Of a stretch of DNA of 64,000 bases, positions 25,049 to 34,020 are shown one piece after another; position 1 is the first letter of the stretch, and each line of letters starts with the position of its first letter. A program made the translations under genes and the position numbers. Below the pieces are notes generated by a model. It did not search any database. It was not told the origin of the DNA and saw nothing but the letters and a program-made list of their open reading frames with translations. Source of the DNA: Chitinophaga eiseniae (GTDB lineage: Bacteria > Bacteroidota > Bacteroidia > Chitinophagales > Chitinophagaceae); NCBI RefSeq assembly GCF_012641265.1, contig NZ_JABAHZ010000008.1, forward strand, positions 1 to 64,000. Direction: 5' to 3'.

Positions 25049-25165
25049 ATAACTATCCAACCGTTTTTGCCCCCGCCTGGTAGCGTGGGGCAGAAACGGC
25101 TACTCTCCCACTACCCGGACGCTGTTTACACCAGGCACCTATCCAAAGACTATAAACCAGGCAGC

Positions 25166-26344
25166 ATGAATTACCATATAATGGCCGATGACAAATTCAT
25201 CAATGATTTTATCAGGGATGCAGAAGCTGTGGCCCCCGGCAACAATACCTATATCATCAACACCACCAAAGCCAAAGCCACCTTTATCAAATCCGACCAG
25301 GTAACTTATCTGCCTTTTTATACACCGGCCTTTAAAGCACTGCTGAAGAAAATTACTGCGCAGGACCGTCTTTTTATTCACTGGGCCTCTGAAGAAGCCA
25401 TACAAGCAGCCTTATCCCTCCCTGCAAACATTACTATCGGTATGTTCTTCTGGGGCGGTGATATCGTGGAAATACCGGCTTTCCGCTTTAAACACAGCGT
25501 ATACGGACCTATGAGTCTCCGGTACTTTGAGCAATATGAAGAACGCCCCAGGCTGAAGCTGAATCCCATGAGGCCTAAAAGGGCGCTCACTTCCTTTGCC
25601 CAGCGCTTCTTCAACTACAAAGCCCCGGACCGGAAAGTGGCCCGTACCCGCGACCTGTTCTTTAAACGGCTCAACCTCTTCCTGCACTGGAATCCCATCG
25701 ACTTTGAATGGGTACAGCAGCATTATACTACCCATGCCGAATACAAGTACTTCTTTTACGATGTAAATCCGCATCCGGGCGAAGATGAGCTGGCCATCAT
25801 GAACACCCCTAAAGATGGAAAGGTAACTACCATCCTGCTGGGCAACTCAGATACCTCCACCAACAACCACCTCGAAGCACTGCATGCCTTATCCAGGTAC
25901 AAAGACGAGCCCATTAAGCTGGTGATCCCGCTCAGCTATGGCTATCAGCAATATGGCGATGTGATTGAAAAAGAAGCTATCCGCCTCTTTGGACACGAGA
26001 AAGTAATGGCCCTGCGTACATTCCTTAACCGGGAACAATACTTCAAAATGCTGGCCCAGGTAGATATTGCAGTGATGTACCATTTCCGCACCCAGGCCGC
26101 CGGCAACGTCATTGCCCTGCTGCACCGGGGTAAAAAGGTGTTCATTCACAGCAATAGCACCCTGTATCAGCTGCTGCAACAAAATCATGCAGCCGTTTTT
26201 GATGCCAAAGCCATTGACCACCTGGATTTTAAAGACTTCAGTACCCTGCTCAATAAAAGCGATGTACAGGAAAACATCCGCATTACAGAGGCACTCTTCA
26301 ACAAACCAAAGAAGTTTGCTGTACTAGCGGAAGTATTGGGATAA
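25166..26344 (+). CDS. GT56-like glycosyltransferase (WecF/Fuc4NAc-transferase family)
   Basis: 392 residues from ATG 25166 (MNYHIMADDKFINDFI); an upstream TTG frame extension is not convincing. The C-terminal half strongly resembles 4-acetamido-4,6-dideoxygalactose transferases: ILLGNSDTSTNNHLEALHAL, VIPLSYGYQQYGD, FLNREQYFKMLAQVDIAV, and GNVIALLHRGKKVF. In enterobacteria WecF adds the third sugar of common-antigen lipid III on the inner membrane. Here the neighbour is a flippase gene (convergent), so a lipid-linked surface glycan is likely. The sugar donor is not known. Confidence 0.78.
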   Translation: MNYHIMADDKFINDFIRDAEAVAPGNNTYIINTTKAKATFIKSDQVTYLPFYTPAFKALLKKITAQDRLFIHWASEEAIQAALSLPANITIGMFFWGGDIVEIPAFRFKHSVYGPMSLRYFEQYEERPRLKLNPMRPKRALTSFAQRFFNYKAPDRKVARTRDLFFKRLNLFLHWNPIDFEWVQQHYTTHAEYKYFFYDVNPHPGEDELAIMNTPKDGKVTTILLGNSDTSTNNHLEALHALSRYKDEPIKLVIPLSYGYQQYGDVIEKEAIRLFGHEKVMALRTFLNREQYFKMLAQVDIAVMYHFRTQAAGNVIALLHRGKKVFIHSNSTLYQLLQQNHAAVFDAKAIDHLDFKDFSTLLNKSDVQENIRITEALFNKPKKFAVLAEVLG

Positions 26345-26460
26345 CAGTCACGCAAAGGCGCTAAGGAGCAAAGCCGCAAAGATATTTTGTCAAAACATAA
26401 GCTCTTAAGGAGCTTATAAATTTCTTTGCGGCTTTGCTCCTTAGCGCCTTTGCGTGACTG
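26345..26460. repeat. Dispersed long-hairpin repeat, copy 2 (intact)
   Basis: Perfect 37-base arms at 26345-26381 and 26424-26460 (core GCAAAGGCGCTAAGGAGC) around a 42-base centre that holds a nested hairpin (ATAAGCTC/GAGCTTAT). It fills the whole gap between two convergent genes and so probably ends both transcripts. It is homologous over its full length to copy 1 (22932) and shares its outer motif with copy 3 (29450). Confidence 0.85.
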
Positions 26461-26462
26461 CA

Positions 26463-27950
26463 TTATTGCTTCCTTCTCAACTTATGAATGGTTTCGTTCA
26501 CCGTACTGTTCACGTCGTCGGATACACGGAGTACCAGTGTAAGTCCTATAAATATCACGGCAAACAAAGCGCCTTTAATGGCTATATCGATAATGGGATG
26601 GATAATAAACGGTATCCACGTAACCCCGAAATAAGCCACCAGCGATACACCTATCGCTTTTACACTGTTAATTGTAAAGGGTTGTAATCCAAACTTTGCC
26701 CAGATAAAAGCATAACGGATCAGGTTAAATACAGCCATTGAAATCAGCGTAGCAAACCCGGAACCTATCAACCCGTAGTGGTTAATCAGGTAAAAGTTGA
26801 GCGGCAGTGACAACGCCAGCAACACGGCGGAGCTATATAAATCATACCGCCATAACCTGGAGGTAGCCAACAACTGGCTATTCAACCCGGTGCCCATATC
26901 TATTACCCTGGAAATACCATAGCAAAGCACTACATATTTTGCTTTCGCATATTCAGGTGGCAACAATTTGAAAAAACTGTCAATATTCAGCCAGATAGCC
27001 AGGAAGATGAACAAAGCATAAATCAACTGCAAAAGCGAGGACTTCACATACACTTCTTCAATCTTACTCATATTCTTTTCTTTCCAGGCCTGCGCCAGCA
27101 CCGGCAACCCGATAGCGGAAATACTGCGCTGCGGGATCAGTATCAGCATCGACATGTAAGTGGCAATTGTCTGATAGGCCACATCATCCAACCCCTTCGT
27201 GCTTCCCAGGATCAGCGGCGCCACATTGTTGGCCAGCAGGTTAAACAGGATAGCTCCCAGCAGGGAAAATGCATAGATGGACATCTTGGGCAGCAAACGG
27301 CGACTTACCGTACTTACCCGGAATGTAAAATGCAGGAAATTATGCCGGTAAAGATATACCAGCAGCGCCACCAGCAATGCCCCATATAGCAGCGAAAACA
27401 ACCACAAAAAAGTAGTAATATCCACCAACTTAAAATAATACAGGAAGATCAACACAGTGGTCAGGAGTCGCATTACCAGCTCTTTCAGGAAGTTGGGAAA
27501 TACCGTCAGGTGCCTCGCCCCGCTGTAACTTTCCAGTACCGCGAAAAAGGCAAATAAGAAAACGTTGGGATAAACGAGATAGAAATAGTCGACAAAAAGC
27601 GGTGATTTCTCAATAAAAGCATTAATGATCTGCTGCCGGAAGAATAACGTACCCAGGGCAAATAAGCCACACCCCACCAGGGTGGCCAGCATAGCCCAGG
27701 TTAACATATCATTATCTTTATCCTTCAGGCGACTGGAATAATAAGGGAAAAAACGGCTGATGGTAGGCACGGTACTCAAGGTACAAATGGGCACCAGCAT
27801 CATGGCAATTTCGGGCAAAAGCCGCGTCAATGCGAACTCTTCATTGGAAAAGAAATGGGGAAACAGGAAAACGATATTAATACCACCAATGGCAAACCCA
27901 ATATAAATCAACAAGGTGGACTTGATACTCTGCTGCTTGATTACTCCCAT
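26463..27950 (-). CDS. Oligosaccharide flippase (Wzx/MATE-like membrane protein)
   Basis: 495 residues with about 12-14 hydrophobic segments and few charged loops. It is of the polysaccharide-biosynthesis flippase type (for example IGFAIGGINIVFLFPHFFS at the start, and ARHLTVFPNFLKELVMRLL). Such proteins move lipid-linked sugars across the inner membrane. It is convergent with the GT56-like gene, and together they suggest a small surface-glycan locus. No wzy-like polymerase is next to it. Confidence 0.8.
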   Translation of the reverse strand: MGVIKQQSIKSTLLIYIGFAIGGINIVFLFPHFFSNEEFALTRLLPEIAMMLVPICTLSTVPTISRFFPYYSSRLKDKDNDMLTWAMLATLVGCGLFALGTLFFRQQIINAFIEKSPLFVDYFYLVYPNVFLFAFFAVLESYSGARHLTVFPNFLKELVMRLLTTVLIFLYYFKLVDITTFLWLFSLLYGALLVALLVYLYRHNFLHFTFRVSTVSRRLLPKMSIYAFSLLGAILFNLLANNVAPLILGSTKGLDDVAYQTIATYMSMLILIPQRSISAIGLPVLAQAWKEKNMSKIEEVYVKSSLLQLIYALFIFLAIWLNIDSFFKLLPPEYAKAKYVVLCYGISRVIDMGTGLNSQLLATSRLWRYDLYSSAVLLALSLPLNFYLINHYGLIGSGFATLISMAVFNLIRYAFIWAKFGLQPFTINSVKAIGVSLVAYFGVTWIPFIIHPIIDIAIKGALFAVIFIGLTLVLRVSDDVNSTVNETIHKLRRKQ

Positions 27951-28023
27951 TTATATAAATATATTTATCTTTTTCCTGATGTGCAATATTACGCCAATTG
28001 CTAACAGGATTCAACATTTTAAC

Positions 28024-28031
28024 TACCTTTG
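28024..28031 (+). promoter_or_regulatory. -7 promoter box immediately before corA
   Basis: TACCTTTG matches TAnnTTTG and ends 6 bases before the ATG at 28038, implying a very short or absent leader. Confidence 0.5.
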
Positions 28032-28037
28032 CGCCCG

Positions 28038-28976
28038 ATGATCCAGTATTTCACAAATATAAACTCCAAAACCGTTGAAATTAAACAGCCCGAAAACGGG
28101 GCCTGGGTAAATATAACCCCTCCCCTCAAACAGGCTGAATTTGAACAGCTGTCCGAGGAACTGGACATCCCGCTCGACTTCCTCACGGACTCCCTGGATA
28201 TTGACGAAAAATCGAGGTATGAACTGGAAGACAATGTAAAGCTCATTGTACTCAAAACGCCTACCGAAAACAACTCGATCAATGAAAGTGATGCCTTTTA
28301 TATCACCATTCCTATCGTGATCATATTGACGCACCACCAGATCATTACCGTGAATTCCTTCGATAATACCGCCATCAAAAAATTCCTGAATACCTTTCAC
28401 AACCGTTCCCCGGAGAAAAGGAATATGATGGTGCTGAAAATATTCGAAAAGGTGGTTATTAATTTCCTCGACTACCTCAAGGAAATCAACCAGCGAAGGA
28501 ATATGCTGGAAGCCAAACTCTACGACTCCAACCGGAATGAAGAACTGTTGGGTATTATGCGTATCCAGAAAAGCCTGGTATACTTCGTAACGGCCCTGCG
28601 CAGTAATGAGTTGCTGCTGATGAAGCTGGAGCGCACCAACTTCCTGGGGCTCAACGAAGATGAAAAGGAATTCCTGCAAGACCTCATCGTAGACACTTCC
28701 CAGGCGTTGGAAATGGCCAACGTATACACCAACATCCTCAGTAGTACGATGGATGCCTTTGCCAGTATCATCTCCAACAACCTCAATGTGGTGATGAAAC
28801 GGCTTACCTCCATTACCATCATTCTCACCTTCCCTATGCTGGTAGCCAGTATATACGGGATGAACGTAGATATCCCCTATCAGCATACTATGCACGCCTT
28901 CTATATCCCGGTCATTCTGTCCATCGCTATTTCGGTGGTGATCAGCTGGTATTTTATGAAGAAGAAATGGTTTTAG
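28038..28976 (+). CDS. corA: CorA-family magnesium/divalent cation transporter
   Basis: 312 residues from ATG 28038. The long N-terminal cytoplasmic part has the family's helical funnel (from DFLTDSLDIDEKSRYELEDN onward). Two C-terminal membrane helices follow, the first ending in the selectivity signature YGMNV (about 273-277) and the second in a basic tail (FMKKKWF). The protein forms a pentamer in the inner membrane and imports Mg2+ or related ions. It is followed 18 bases later by a Nudix gene. Confidence 0.9.
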   Translation: MIQYFTNINSKTVEIKQPENGAWVNITPPLKQAEFEQLSEELDIPLDFLTDSLDIDEKSRYELEDNVKLIVLKTPTENNSINESDAFYITIPIVIILTHHQIITVNSFDNTAIKKFLNTFHNRSPEKRNMMVLKIFEKVVINFLDYLKEINQRRNMLEAKLYDSNRNEELLGIMRIQKSLVYFVTALRSNELLLMKLERTNFLGLNEDEKEFLQDLIVDTSQALEMANVYTNILSSTMDAFASIISNNLNVVMKRLTSITIILTFPMLVASIYGMNVDIPYQHTMHAFYIPVILSIAISVVISWYFMKKKWF

Positions 28977-28994
28977 CCTAATTTATACAACAAC

Positions 28995-29447
28995 ATGCAA
29001 ACAGGATTTAACGTAAGAGTATATGGCATCATGATCAATGATCAGCGCCAGGTATTGGTTAGTGATGAATATATCCGTGGCGGTTATTATACCAAATTCC
29101 CCGGTGGCGGCCTCGAATTCGGCGAAGGCACCCTGGAGTGCATTGTGCGGGAATGGCAGGAAGAGCTCAGCCAGGATGTAACAGTGGTAGAACATATTTA
29201 TACCACGGACTTCTTCCAGATTTCTGCATTCGACAACGAAACCCAAATCATCTCTATTTACTACCTGGTGACCCCTACCTCACCCTTTACTGCCAGTGTA
29301 AGCAGCAAACCATTCGATTTTACCGTGCCGGAAGGCGTATCGGAAGTAGAACGCGCCCGCTGGATCAACTGGGACGAGTTTTCTTCGGCAGCAGTTACCC
29401 TGCCTATAGATAAGGTAGTAGCGGATATAGTAAAAGCAAGATATTAG
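28995..29447 (+). CDS. Nudix hydrolase
   Basis: 150 residues. The Nudix box reads GGLEFGEGTLECIVREWQEE with the catalytic REWQEE; the conserved Gly after it is Ser (ELSQDV). The N-terminus (NVRVYGIMINDQRQVLVSDE) is a normal Nudix strand. It hydrolyses a nucleoside diphosphate linked to another moiety; the substrate is unknown. It lies 18 bases downstream of corA and probably shares its transcript. Confidence 0.88.
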   Translation: MQTGFNVRVYGIMINDQRQVLVSDEYIRGGYYTKFPGGGLEFGEGTLECIVREWQEELSQDVTVVEHIYTTDFFQISAFDNETQIISIYYLVTPTSPFTASVSSKPFDFTVPEGVSEVERARWINWDEFSSAAVTLPIDKVVADIVKARY

Positions 29448-29449
29448 CC

Positions 29450-29530
29450 CACGCAAAGGCGCAAAGTAAAAAAGCAGCAAAGGATAGTATCATATTCCTT
29501 TGCTGCTTTTTTACTTTGTGCCTTTGCGTG
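29450..29530. repeat. Dispersed long-hairpin repeat, copy 3 (variant)
   Basis: 35-base arms at 29450-29484 and 29496-29530 with one mismatch and an 11-base loop. The outer part CACGCAAAGGCGCAAAG matches the outer part of copy 2; the inner part (TAAAAAAGCAGCAAAGGA) differs. It lies between the convergent Nudix and queuosine-transporter genes, again filling the gap completely. Confidence 0.8.
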
Positions 29531-29531
29531 C

Positions 29532-30338
29532 CTACTCGCTCACTACCGGATCAACAAAAGGATGTTCCTGGCCCATGGCTGCTGCCTTCATTTGTTTGGC
29601 AACGTCATGTCCCAGGAAACGTTCTATCCGGTGTTCAAGTAAATAGATCAACGGCGTGAGCACAATGGCTATCACAAATTTATAGCTGTAGTTAACCATA
29701 CAAATAGCCAGCACCCGCTGCCAGCTCCAGTTATTACCGAGCTTAAAGGCGATATACAATACAATGAAGCTATCTACCAACTGCGATACGATCGTAGAAC
29801 CGGTAGCCCTTAGCCACACGTGCTTATCACCCGTCCGTTTCTTAATACGGTGAAATACCGTTACGTCCACGATCTGGCTCACCAGGAAGGCCGTTAAGCT
29901 ACCCAGTATAATCCACATACCCTGTCCGAAGATACTAACGAAGGCCGACTGCATATTAGGGACCCCATCGGCAGCCTTGCTGCCCAGCCACCAGCCATCG
30001 GCCGGTACGTTCATCGCCACAAAAAACATGATAAAGGCATAGGAAATGAGTCCCACGGCGATATAGGAGATCCTGCGCACTGCTTTAGGCCCGAAGTATT
30101 CGTTTACGATATCTGTCATCACAAATTCCAGCGGCCATAACAATACCCCTGCCGTCAATGTATACGACAGGCCGCTCTCGCCAAAGAGCGTAAAGGTATG
30201 TACGGGCAGTCCCAATAACTTCTCCAGGGAAAATAGTTTACCGCCAATACATTCAGCAATAAGCGCATTGGCCACAAAAAAGCTGGTAAATATGACAAAA
30301 AGCTTGGTGGGCTTGTCGTTTAATAGGTTCCGGATCAT
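29532..30338 (-). CDS. Queuosine precursor transporter (YhhQ/VUT family)
   Basis: 268 residues with about six or seven membrane segments. Family-typical parts are FFVANALIAECIGGKLFS, TAGVLLWPLEFVMTDIVNEY (conserved Asp and Glu-Tyr) and GSLTAFLVSQIVDVTVFHRI. YhhQ imports preQ0/preQ1 for the modified tRNA base queuosine. Its ATG directly follows the stop of the small membrane-protein gene upstream (TAAATG), so the two are coupled. Confidence 0.87.
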   Translation of the reverse strand: MIRNLLNDKPTKLFVIFTSFFVANALIAECIGGKLFSLEKLLGLPVHTFTLFGESGLSYTLTAGVLLWPLEFVMTDIVNEYFGPKAVRRISYIAVGLISYAFIMFFVAMNVPADGWWLGSKAADGVPNMQSAFVSIFGQGMWIILGSLTAFLVSQIVDVTVFHRIKKRTGDKHVWLRATGSTIVSQLVDSFIVLYIAFKLGNNWSWQRVLAICMVNYSYKFVIAIVLTPLIYLLEHRIERFLGHDVAKQMKAAAMGQEHPFVDPVVSE

Positions 30339-30620
30339 TTAGTAATTAACTATGAGTTGAAATATAAAGATGGCAATGTTGCACAAATATACCCACGGAG
30401 GCAATGTCTTCCATTGTATTTTTTTTAACAATAATAACACCGCCGTGAGTATACATAAGATCCCATTCAGCGGAAAGGCAATGCCCACACCCAATACCAG
30501 CACATGATTCACCAAAGTATCCAGCGAATGGTTATACGTAGTGATACGCAGGATTTCACTGATCAGAAAGCACAGATTGCATATAAAAGCAAATTTTAAA
30601 AGGAACCGTATCCAGCGCAT
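30339..30620 (-). CDS. Small hypothetical membrane protein
   Basis: 93 residues with three hydrophobic segments: FLLKFAFICNLCFLIS, VLVLGVGIAFPLNGILCILT and WVYLCNIAIFIFQLIV. There is no signal peptide cleavage site. Directly upstream of and touching the queuosine-transporter gene, it may be co-expressed with it. Similar short proteins occur in Bacteroidota but I know no function. Confidence 0.65.
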   Translation of the reverse strand: MRWIRFLLKFAFICNLCFLISEILRITTYNHSLDTLVNHVLVLGVGIAFPLNGILCILTAVLLLLKKIQWKTLPPWVYLCNIAIFIFQLIVNY

Positions 30621-30621
30621 A

Positions 30622-30653
30622 TTGAAATTTCGGATAAATTACAGTTATTTTTG
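30622..30653 (+). promoter_or_regulatory. Promoter of the YfhO gene (-33 TTG and -7 TATTTTTG)
   Basis: TTG at 30622-30624 is followed after 21 bases by TATTTTTG at 30646-30653, close to the Bacteroidota -33/-7 arrangement. The ATG follows 29 bases later. It lies in the divergent gap with the small membrane-protein gene. Confidence 0.55.
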
Positions 30654-30682
30654 TTTCTTTAAAACTAAATCCAAAATATCCG

Positions 30683-33196
30683 ATGAAGCAAAACTGGCTA
30701 AAAGCCGTTCTTCCGCATCTCGCGGCAATAGGGATCTTCCTGTTGCTGGCCATGGTATATTGCGCTCCTGCCCTGGAGGGTAAAGTAGTAAACCAGGCCG
30801 ACATGAAGAATGTAGAGGGAATGGCGAAAGAAGCAAAGGACTACTATGAAGCAACCGGTGACCGTCCGCTGTGGACCAACAGCATGTTTTCTGGCATGCC
30901 TTCCTATGTGATCTATTCTGGTCCGGGTACCAACAGAATGGGGTACATGAACTGGATTATCACCCTGAAGACGCCCTTCCCTATTAACATGCTATTCCTC
31001 GCCATGCTGAGCATGTACCTGCTGCTCTGTGTGCTGGACCTCAAATACTGGATCCGCGTTATGGGCGCCATTGCTTTTGCGTTTTGCTCGTACAACGTGA
31101 TTATCATTGATGTAGGCCATATCACTAAAATGTTCGACATCGCCCTGATGCCTGCTGTACTGGCGGGTATCATCCTCACCTACCGGGGTCGCCTGCTCAC
31201 AGGAGCCGCATTAACCGCCCTCGCTACCGGTATGCTGATCTATAATAACCACTTGCAAATTATCTATTATACCCTGATCATGGTAGCCTGCCTGGCTGTT
31301 GGCGCGTTTGTACACGCCTTTAAAACCCAGCAGCTGCCACAGTTTTTCAAAGCTTCCGGACTGCTGGCCATCGCCGGTGCACTCGCCATCCTTACTTCTA
31401 TGGATAGCCTGATGATCCTGCGGGAATATACCGACTATACCATGCGTGGCAGCAAATCAGAGCTTACGCTCGATAAGGACGATGCCGCTCAGAAAAAGTC
31501 TACTGGCCTGGATATCGACTACGCTTACGACTGGAGCTACGGCAAAGCTGAAACAGGCACCTTCCTTATCCCTGGTTATGTAGGTAACTCCTCTGCTCAG
31601 AAACTCACTGCCAGCTCCCATTTCGGGGAGCAAATGGTGAGCCTGGGCGTACCTGCCGCACAGGTAGACCAGTTCCTGTCTCAACAAAAATTACCGATGT
31701 ACTACGGCGCTCAAAGTAAGGGCACTTCCGGACCGGTATATGTGGGCGCCATTATCTGCTTCCTGTTCGTATTATCGTTACTGTTAGTAGACAGCTGGCA
31801 TAAATGGTGGCTCATTGCCGTTACCGCTATCGGCTTTATACTGGCATGGGGTAAAAATCTGGCCTTTATCAACGATTTCCTGTTTTATCATCTTCCCCTG
31901 TACAATAAATTCCGCGCCCCTGCACAGGCGCTGGTACTGCCTTCGCTGACATTTATAGTATTAGGCTGCTGGGGATTGCAGGAAGTGGCTGCCGGGAAAT
32001 ACACCAAAACAGTGCTCCTGCAAAAACTGAAACAGGCTTTGCTGATCACTGGTGGATTCCTGCTGGGCTTTGTGCTGATCACCAATTTCTTCACCGGCTT
32101 CAGCAGTGCCAGCGATGCCAGCATGCTGCAATATTTTGCGCAGATGATGGGTGGCGAAGAAAATGCGAAGCTCCTGATCCGCGCCCTCGAAAAAGACCGC
32201 AGCAGCCTGCTCTTACAGGATACGTTCCGCTCTGCTATCTTCATCCTGATTGCCGCCGGCGCCATCTGGGCTTACCTGAAAGATAAGATGACCTGGAAAG
32301 TTTCCGCCATCGTTATTACCGCCGCCGTTACCATCGACCTGCTGCAGGTAGACAGAAACTATCTCAACAGCGACAGCTTCGTGGATGACCTGAGCTTTAT
32401 GCAGGCACTGCAACCATCGCCCGCTGACCAGCAGATTAAACAGGATCCTGATCCGTATTATCGCGTATTCAATGTAACCACGGCGCCTTTCGATGATGCC
32501 TCCCCCTCCTATTTCCACAAGAATATTGGCGGTTACAGCCCGGCTAAATTGTGGCTCTACCAGGATCTGATTACGCACCAGATTGCGAAAAACAATATGC
32601 ATGTGATGAACATGCTCAATACCAAGTACTTTATTGTACCAGATCAAAAAACAGGGCAGCCCATCGCACAGCGCAATCCGGATGCTTATGGCAATGCCTG
32701 GTTTGTAAAAGATATCATCTGGGCGCCCGATGCCAACACAGAAATGAAAACGCTGGATTACCTGAATACCCGCGATTCTGCGGTGATCGACAAGCGCTTC
32801 CAGGCACAGGTAGGCAGCTTTAAACCAGGAGCCGACAGCAGTGCAGCCATCAAGCTCACTAAATACGGACCTAACCAGCTCGAATATACGTCGCACAACT
32901 CCCAGGAAGGCTTCGGCGTATTCTCCGAAATATACTACCCTGCCGGATGGGAAGCATTTATTGATGGCAAGCCCGTAGATATCATCCGTACTGACTATGC
33001 CCTGCGTGGATTTAAAATCCCCGCTGGTGATCATAAAATCGAGATGAAATTTTCGCCTAAAACATTCTTCACCGGTCTTAAAATTGCCGGTACCACCTCT
33101 ATCCTGCTGCTTGTATTGGTAGTATTGATATTTGGATGGGAATTTTACCAGCAGATGAAAAGAGAAACCGTGCCGGTACCAGAAAAGAAAAAATAA
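30683..33196 (+). CDS. YfhO-family multi-spanning membrane protein
   Basis: 837 residues. Around 12 membrane helices cover residues 10-560, followed by a large exported C-terminal domain (about 590-800) and a last helix (TTSILLLVLVVLIFGWEF). The first periplasmic loop has the GT-C-like acidic residues (VVNQADMKNVEGMAKE) and WTNSMFSGMPSYV. YfhO proteins are thought to transfer sugars from lipid carriers (teichoic acid glycosylation in Gram-positives). In Bacteroidota the substrate is unknown. It has its own promoter and terminator. Confidence 0.83.
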   Translation: MKQNWLKAVLPHLAAIGIFLLLAMVYCAPALEGKVVNQADMKNVEGMAKEAKDYYEATGDRPLWTNSMFSGMPSYVIYSGPGTNRMGYMNWIITLKTPFPINMLFLAMLSMYLLLCVLDLKYWIRVMGAIAFAFCSYNVIIIDVGHITKMFDIALMPAVLAGIILTYRGRLLTGAALTALATGMLIYNNHLQIIYYTLIMVACLAVGAFVHAFKTQQLPQFFKASGLLAIAGALAILTSMDSLMILREYTDYTMRGSKSELTLDKDDAAQKKSTGLDIDYAYDWSYGKAETGTFLIPGYVGNSSAQKLTASSHFGEQMVSLGVPAAQVDQFLSQQKLPMYYGAQSKGTSGPVYVGAIICFLFVLSLLLVDSWHKWWLIAVTAIGFILAWGKNLAFINDFLFYHLPLYNKFRAPAQALVLPSLTFIVLGCWGLQEVAAGKYTKTVLLQKLKQALLITGGFLLGFVLITNFFTGFSSASDASMLQYFAQMMGGEENAKLLIRALEKDRSSLLLQDTFRSAIFILIAAGAIWAYLKDKMTWKVSAIVITAAVTIDLLQVDRNYLNSDSFVDDLSFMQALQPSPADQQIKQDPDPYYRVFNVTTAPFDDASPSYFHKNIGGYSPAKLWLYQDLITHQIAKNNMHVMNMLNTKYFIVPDQKTGQPIAQRNPDAYGNAWFVKDIIWAPDANTEMKTLDYLNTRDSAVIDKRFQAQVGSFKPGADSSAAIKLTKYGPNQLEYTSHNSQEGFGVFSEIYYPAGWEAFIDGKPVDIIRTDYALRGFKIPAGDHKIEMKFSPKTFFTGLKIAGTTSILLLVLVVLIFGWEFYQQMKRETVPVPEKKK

Positions 33197-33212
33197 ATAC
33201 CTTACTGATATG

Positions 33213-33251
33213 AAAAAGGCCTGAGCGAAATGATCCGCCCAGGCCTTTTTT
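33213..33251 (+). terminator. Terminator of the YfhO gene
   Basis: AAAAAGGCCTG pairs with CAGGCCTTTTT, followed by further T. It lies 17 bases beyond the stop and before the convergent glycosyltransferase cluster, so the A/T tracts on both sides may let it work in both directions. Confidence 0.8.
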
Positions 33252-33267
33252 ATGATAGTAAATAACG

Positions 33268-34020
33268 TTAGTACCGCTTTGAAAAAATATAACGCAACCC
33301 AATAAACAGGTGATGCGCAAAGTTGGGAATATGCCCATAGTACCGGCTCAATATCTTATAGCGTTCCTTCCAGGCCAGCTGCTGATGCTGCTTGGAAGTG
33401 CCTCCTACCCGGAAGCGCGCTACCACCTGGTGCGTATTACATATTTTTTGAGATGCCTTCAGCGTACGGATCATCCAATCGATATCCGCGCATACTTTAT
33501 ACTGCAAATCGTACAACGGGCTTAAACTGCGACGAATAATATAGGCCTGGTGCGACACCACCATGCCATGTTTCAGGCTTTTCCAGGTGAGCTGATCCGG
33601 TACTTTATGCGGCGTTTGTTCAGAACGTAATCCAATATCTACCCCATTTTCATCCATAAACATGGCTTCTCCATAGTATACATCGGCATGTGCACAGGCG
33701 GCAAACATATTGGCAACTACGTTGTTGTCGCCCAACACATCATCGGCATTGAGAAACAACAGGTAGTCACCGGTGGCTAGTTGCATTCCCTTGTTCATGG
33801 CGTCATACAGCCCTTTATCCTTTTCTGAAAGCACGGTGGCAATACGGGAACGGTATTTTTCAATCACGCCCATAGTATTGTCGCGGGAAGCGCCATCAAC
33901 AATAACGTATTCGATATGCGGATAGGTTTGCGACAGCACGCTTTGAATGGTACTTTCAATAAATTTTTCCGCGTTAAAACATACGGTGATAATACTCAAC
34001 ACCGGGGAAGCTGCACTCAT
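33268..34020 (-). CDS. Family 2 glycosyltransferase
   Basis: 250 residues, GT-A fold. The donor-binding start is LSIITVCFNAEKFIESTIQS; VIVDGASRDNTM and the DXD-like LNADDVLGDN follow. The C-terminus has the acceptor part with the ADIDWMIRTLK segment. It is cytoplasmic and adds one sugar to a growing glycan. It is the last gene of a five-gene minus-strand cluster; its start overlaps the upstream GT4 stop (ATGA). Confidence 0.88.
   Translation of the reverse strand: MSAASPVLSIITVCFNAEKFIESTIQSVLSQTYPHIEYVIVDGASRDNTMGVIEKYRSRIATVLSEKDKGLYDAMNKGMQLATGDYLLFLNADDVLGDNNVVANMFAACAHADVYYGEAMFMDENGVDIGLRSEQTPHKVPDQLTWKSLKHGMVVSHQAYIIRRSLSPLYDLQYKVCADIDWMIRTLKASQKICNTHQVVARFRVGGTSKQHQQLAWKERYKILSRYYGHIPNFAHHLFIGLRYIFSKRY

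Noticed and set aside
25067..25165. TTG-initiated extension of the GT56-like protein
   Set aside because: The extension has no family similarity and MNYHIMADDKF matches the usual family start.
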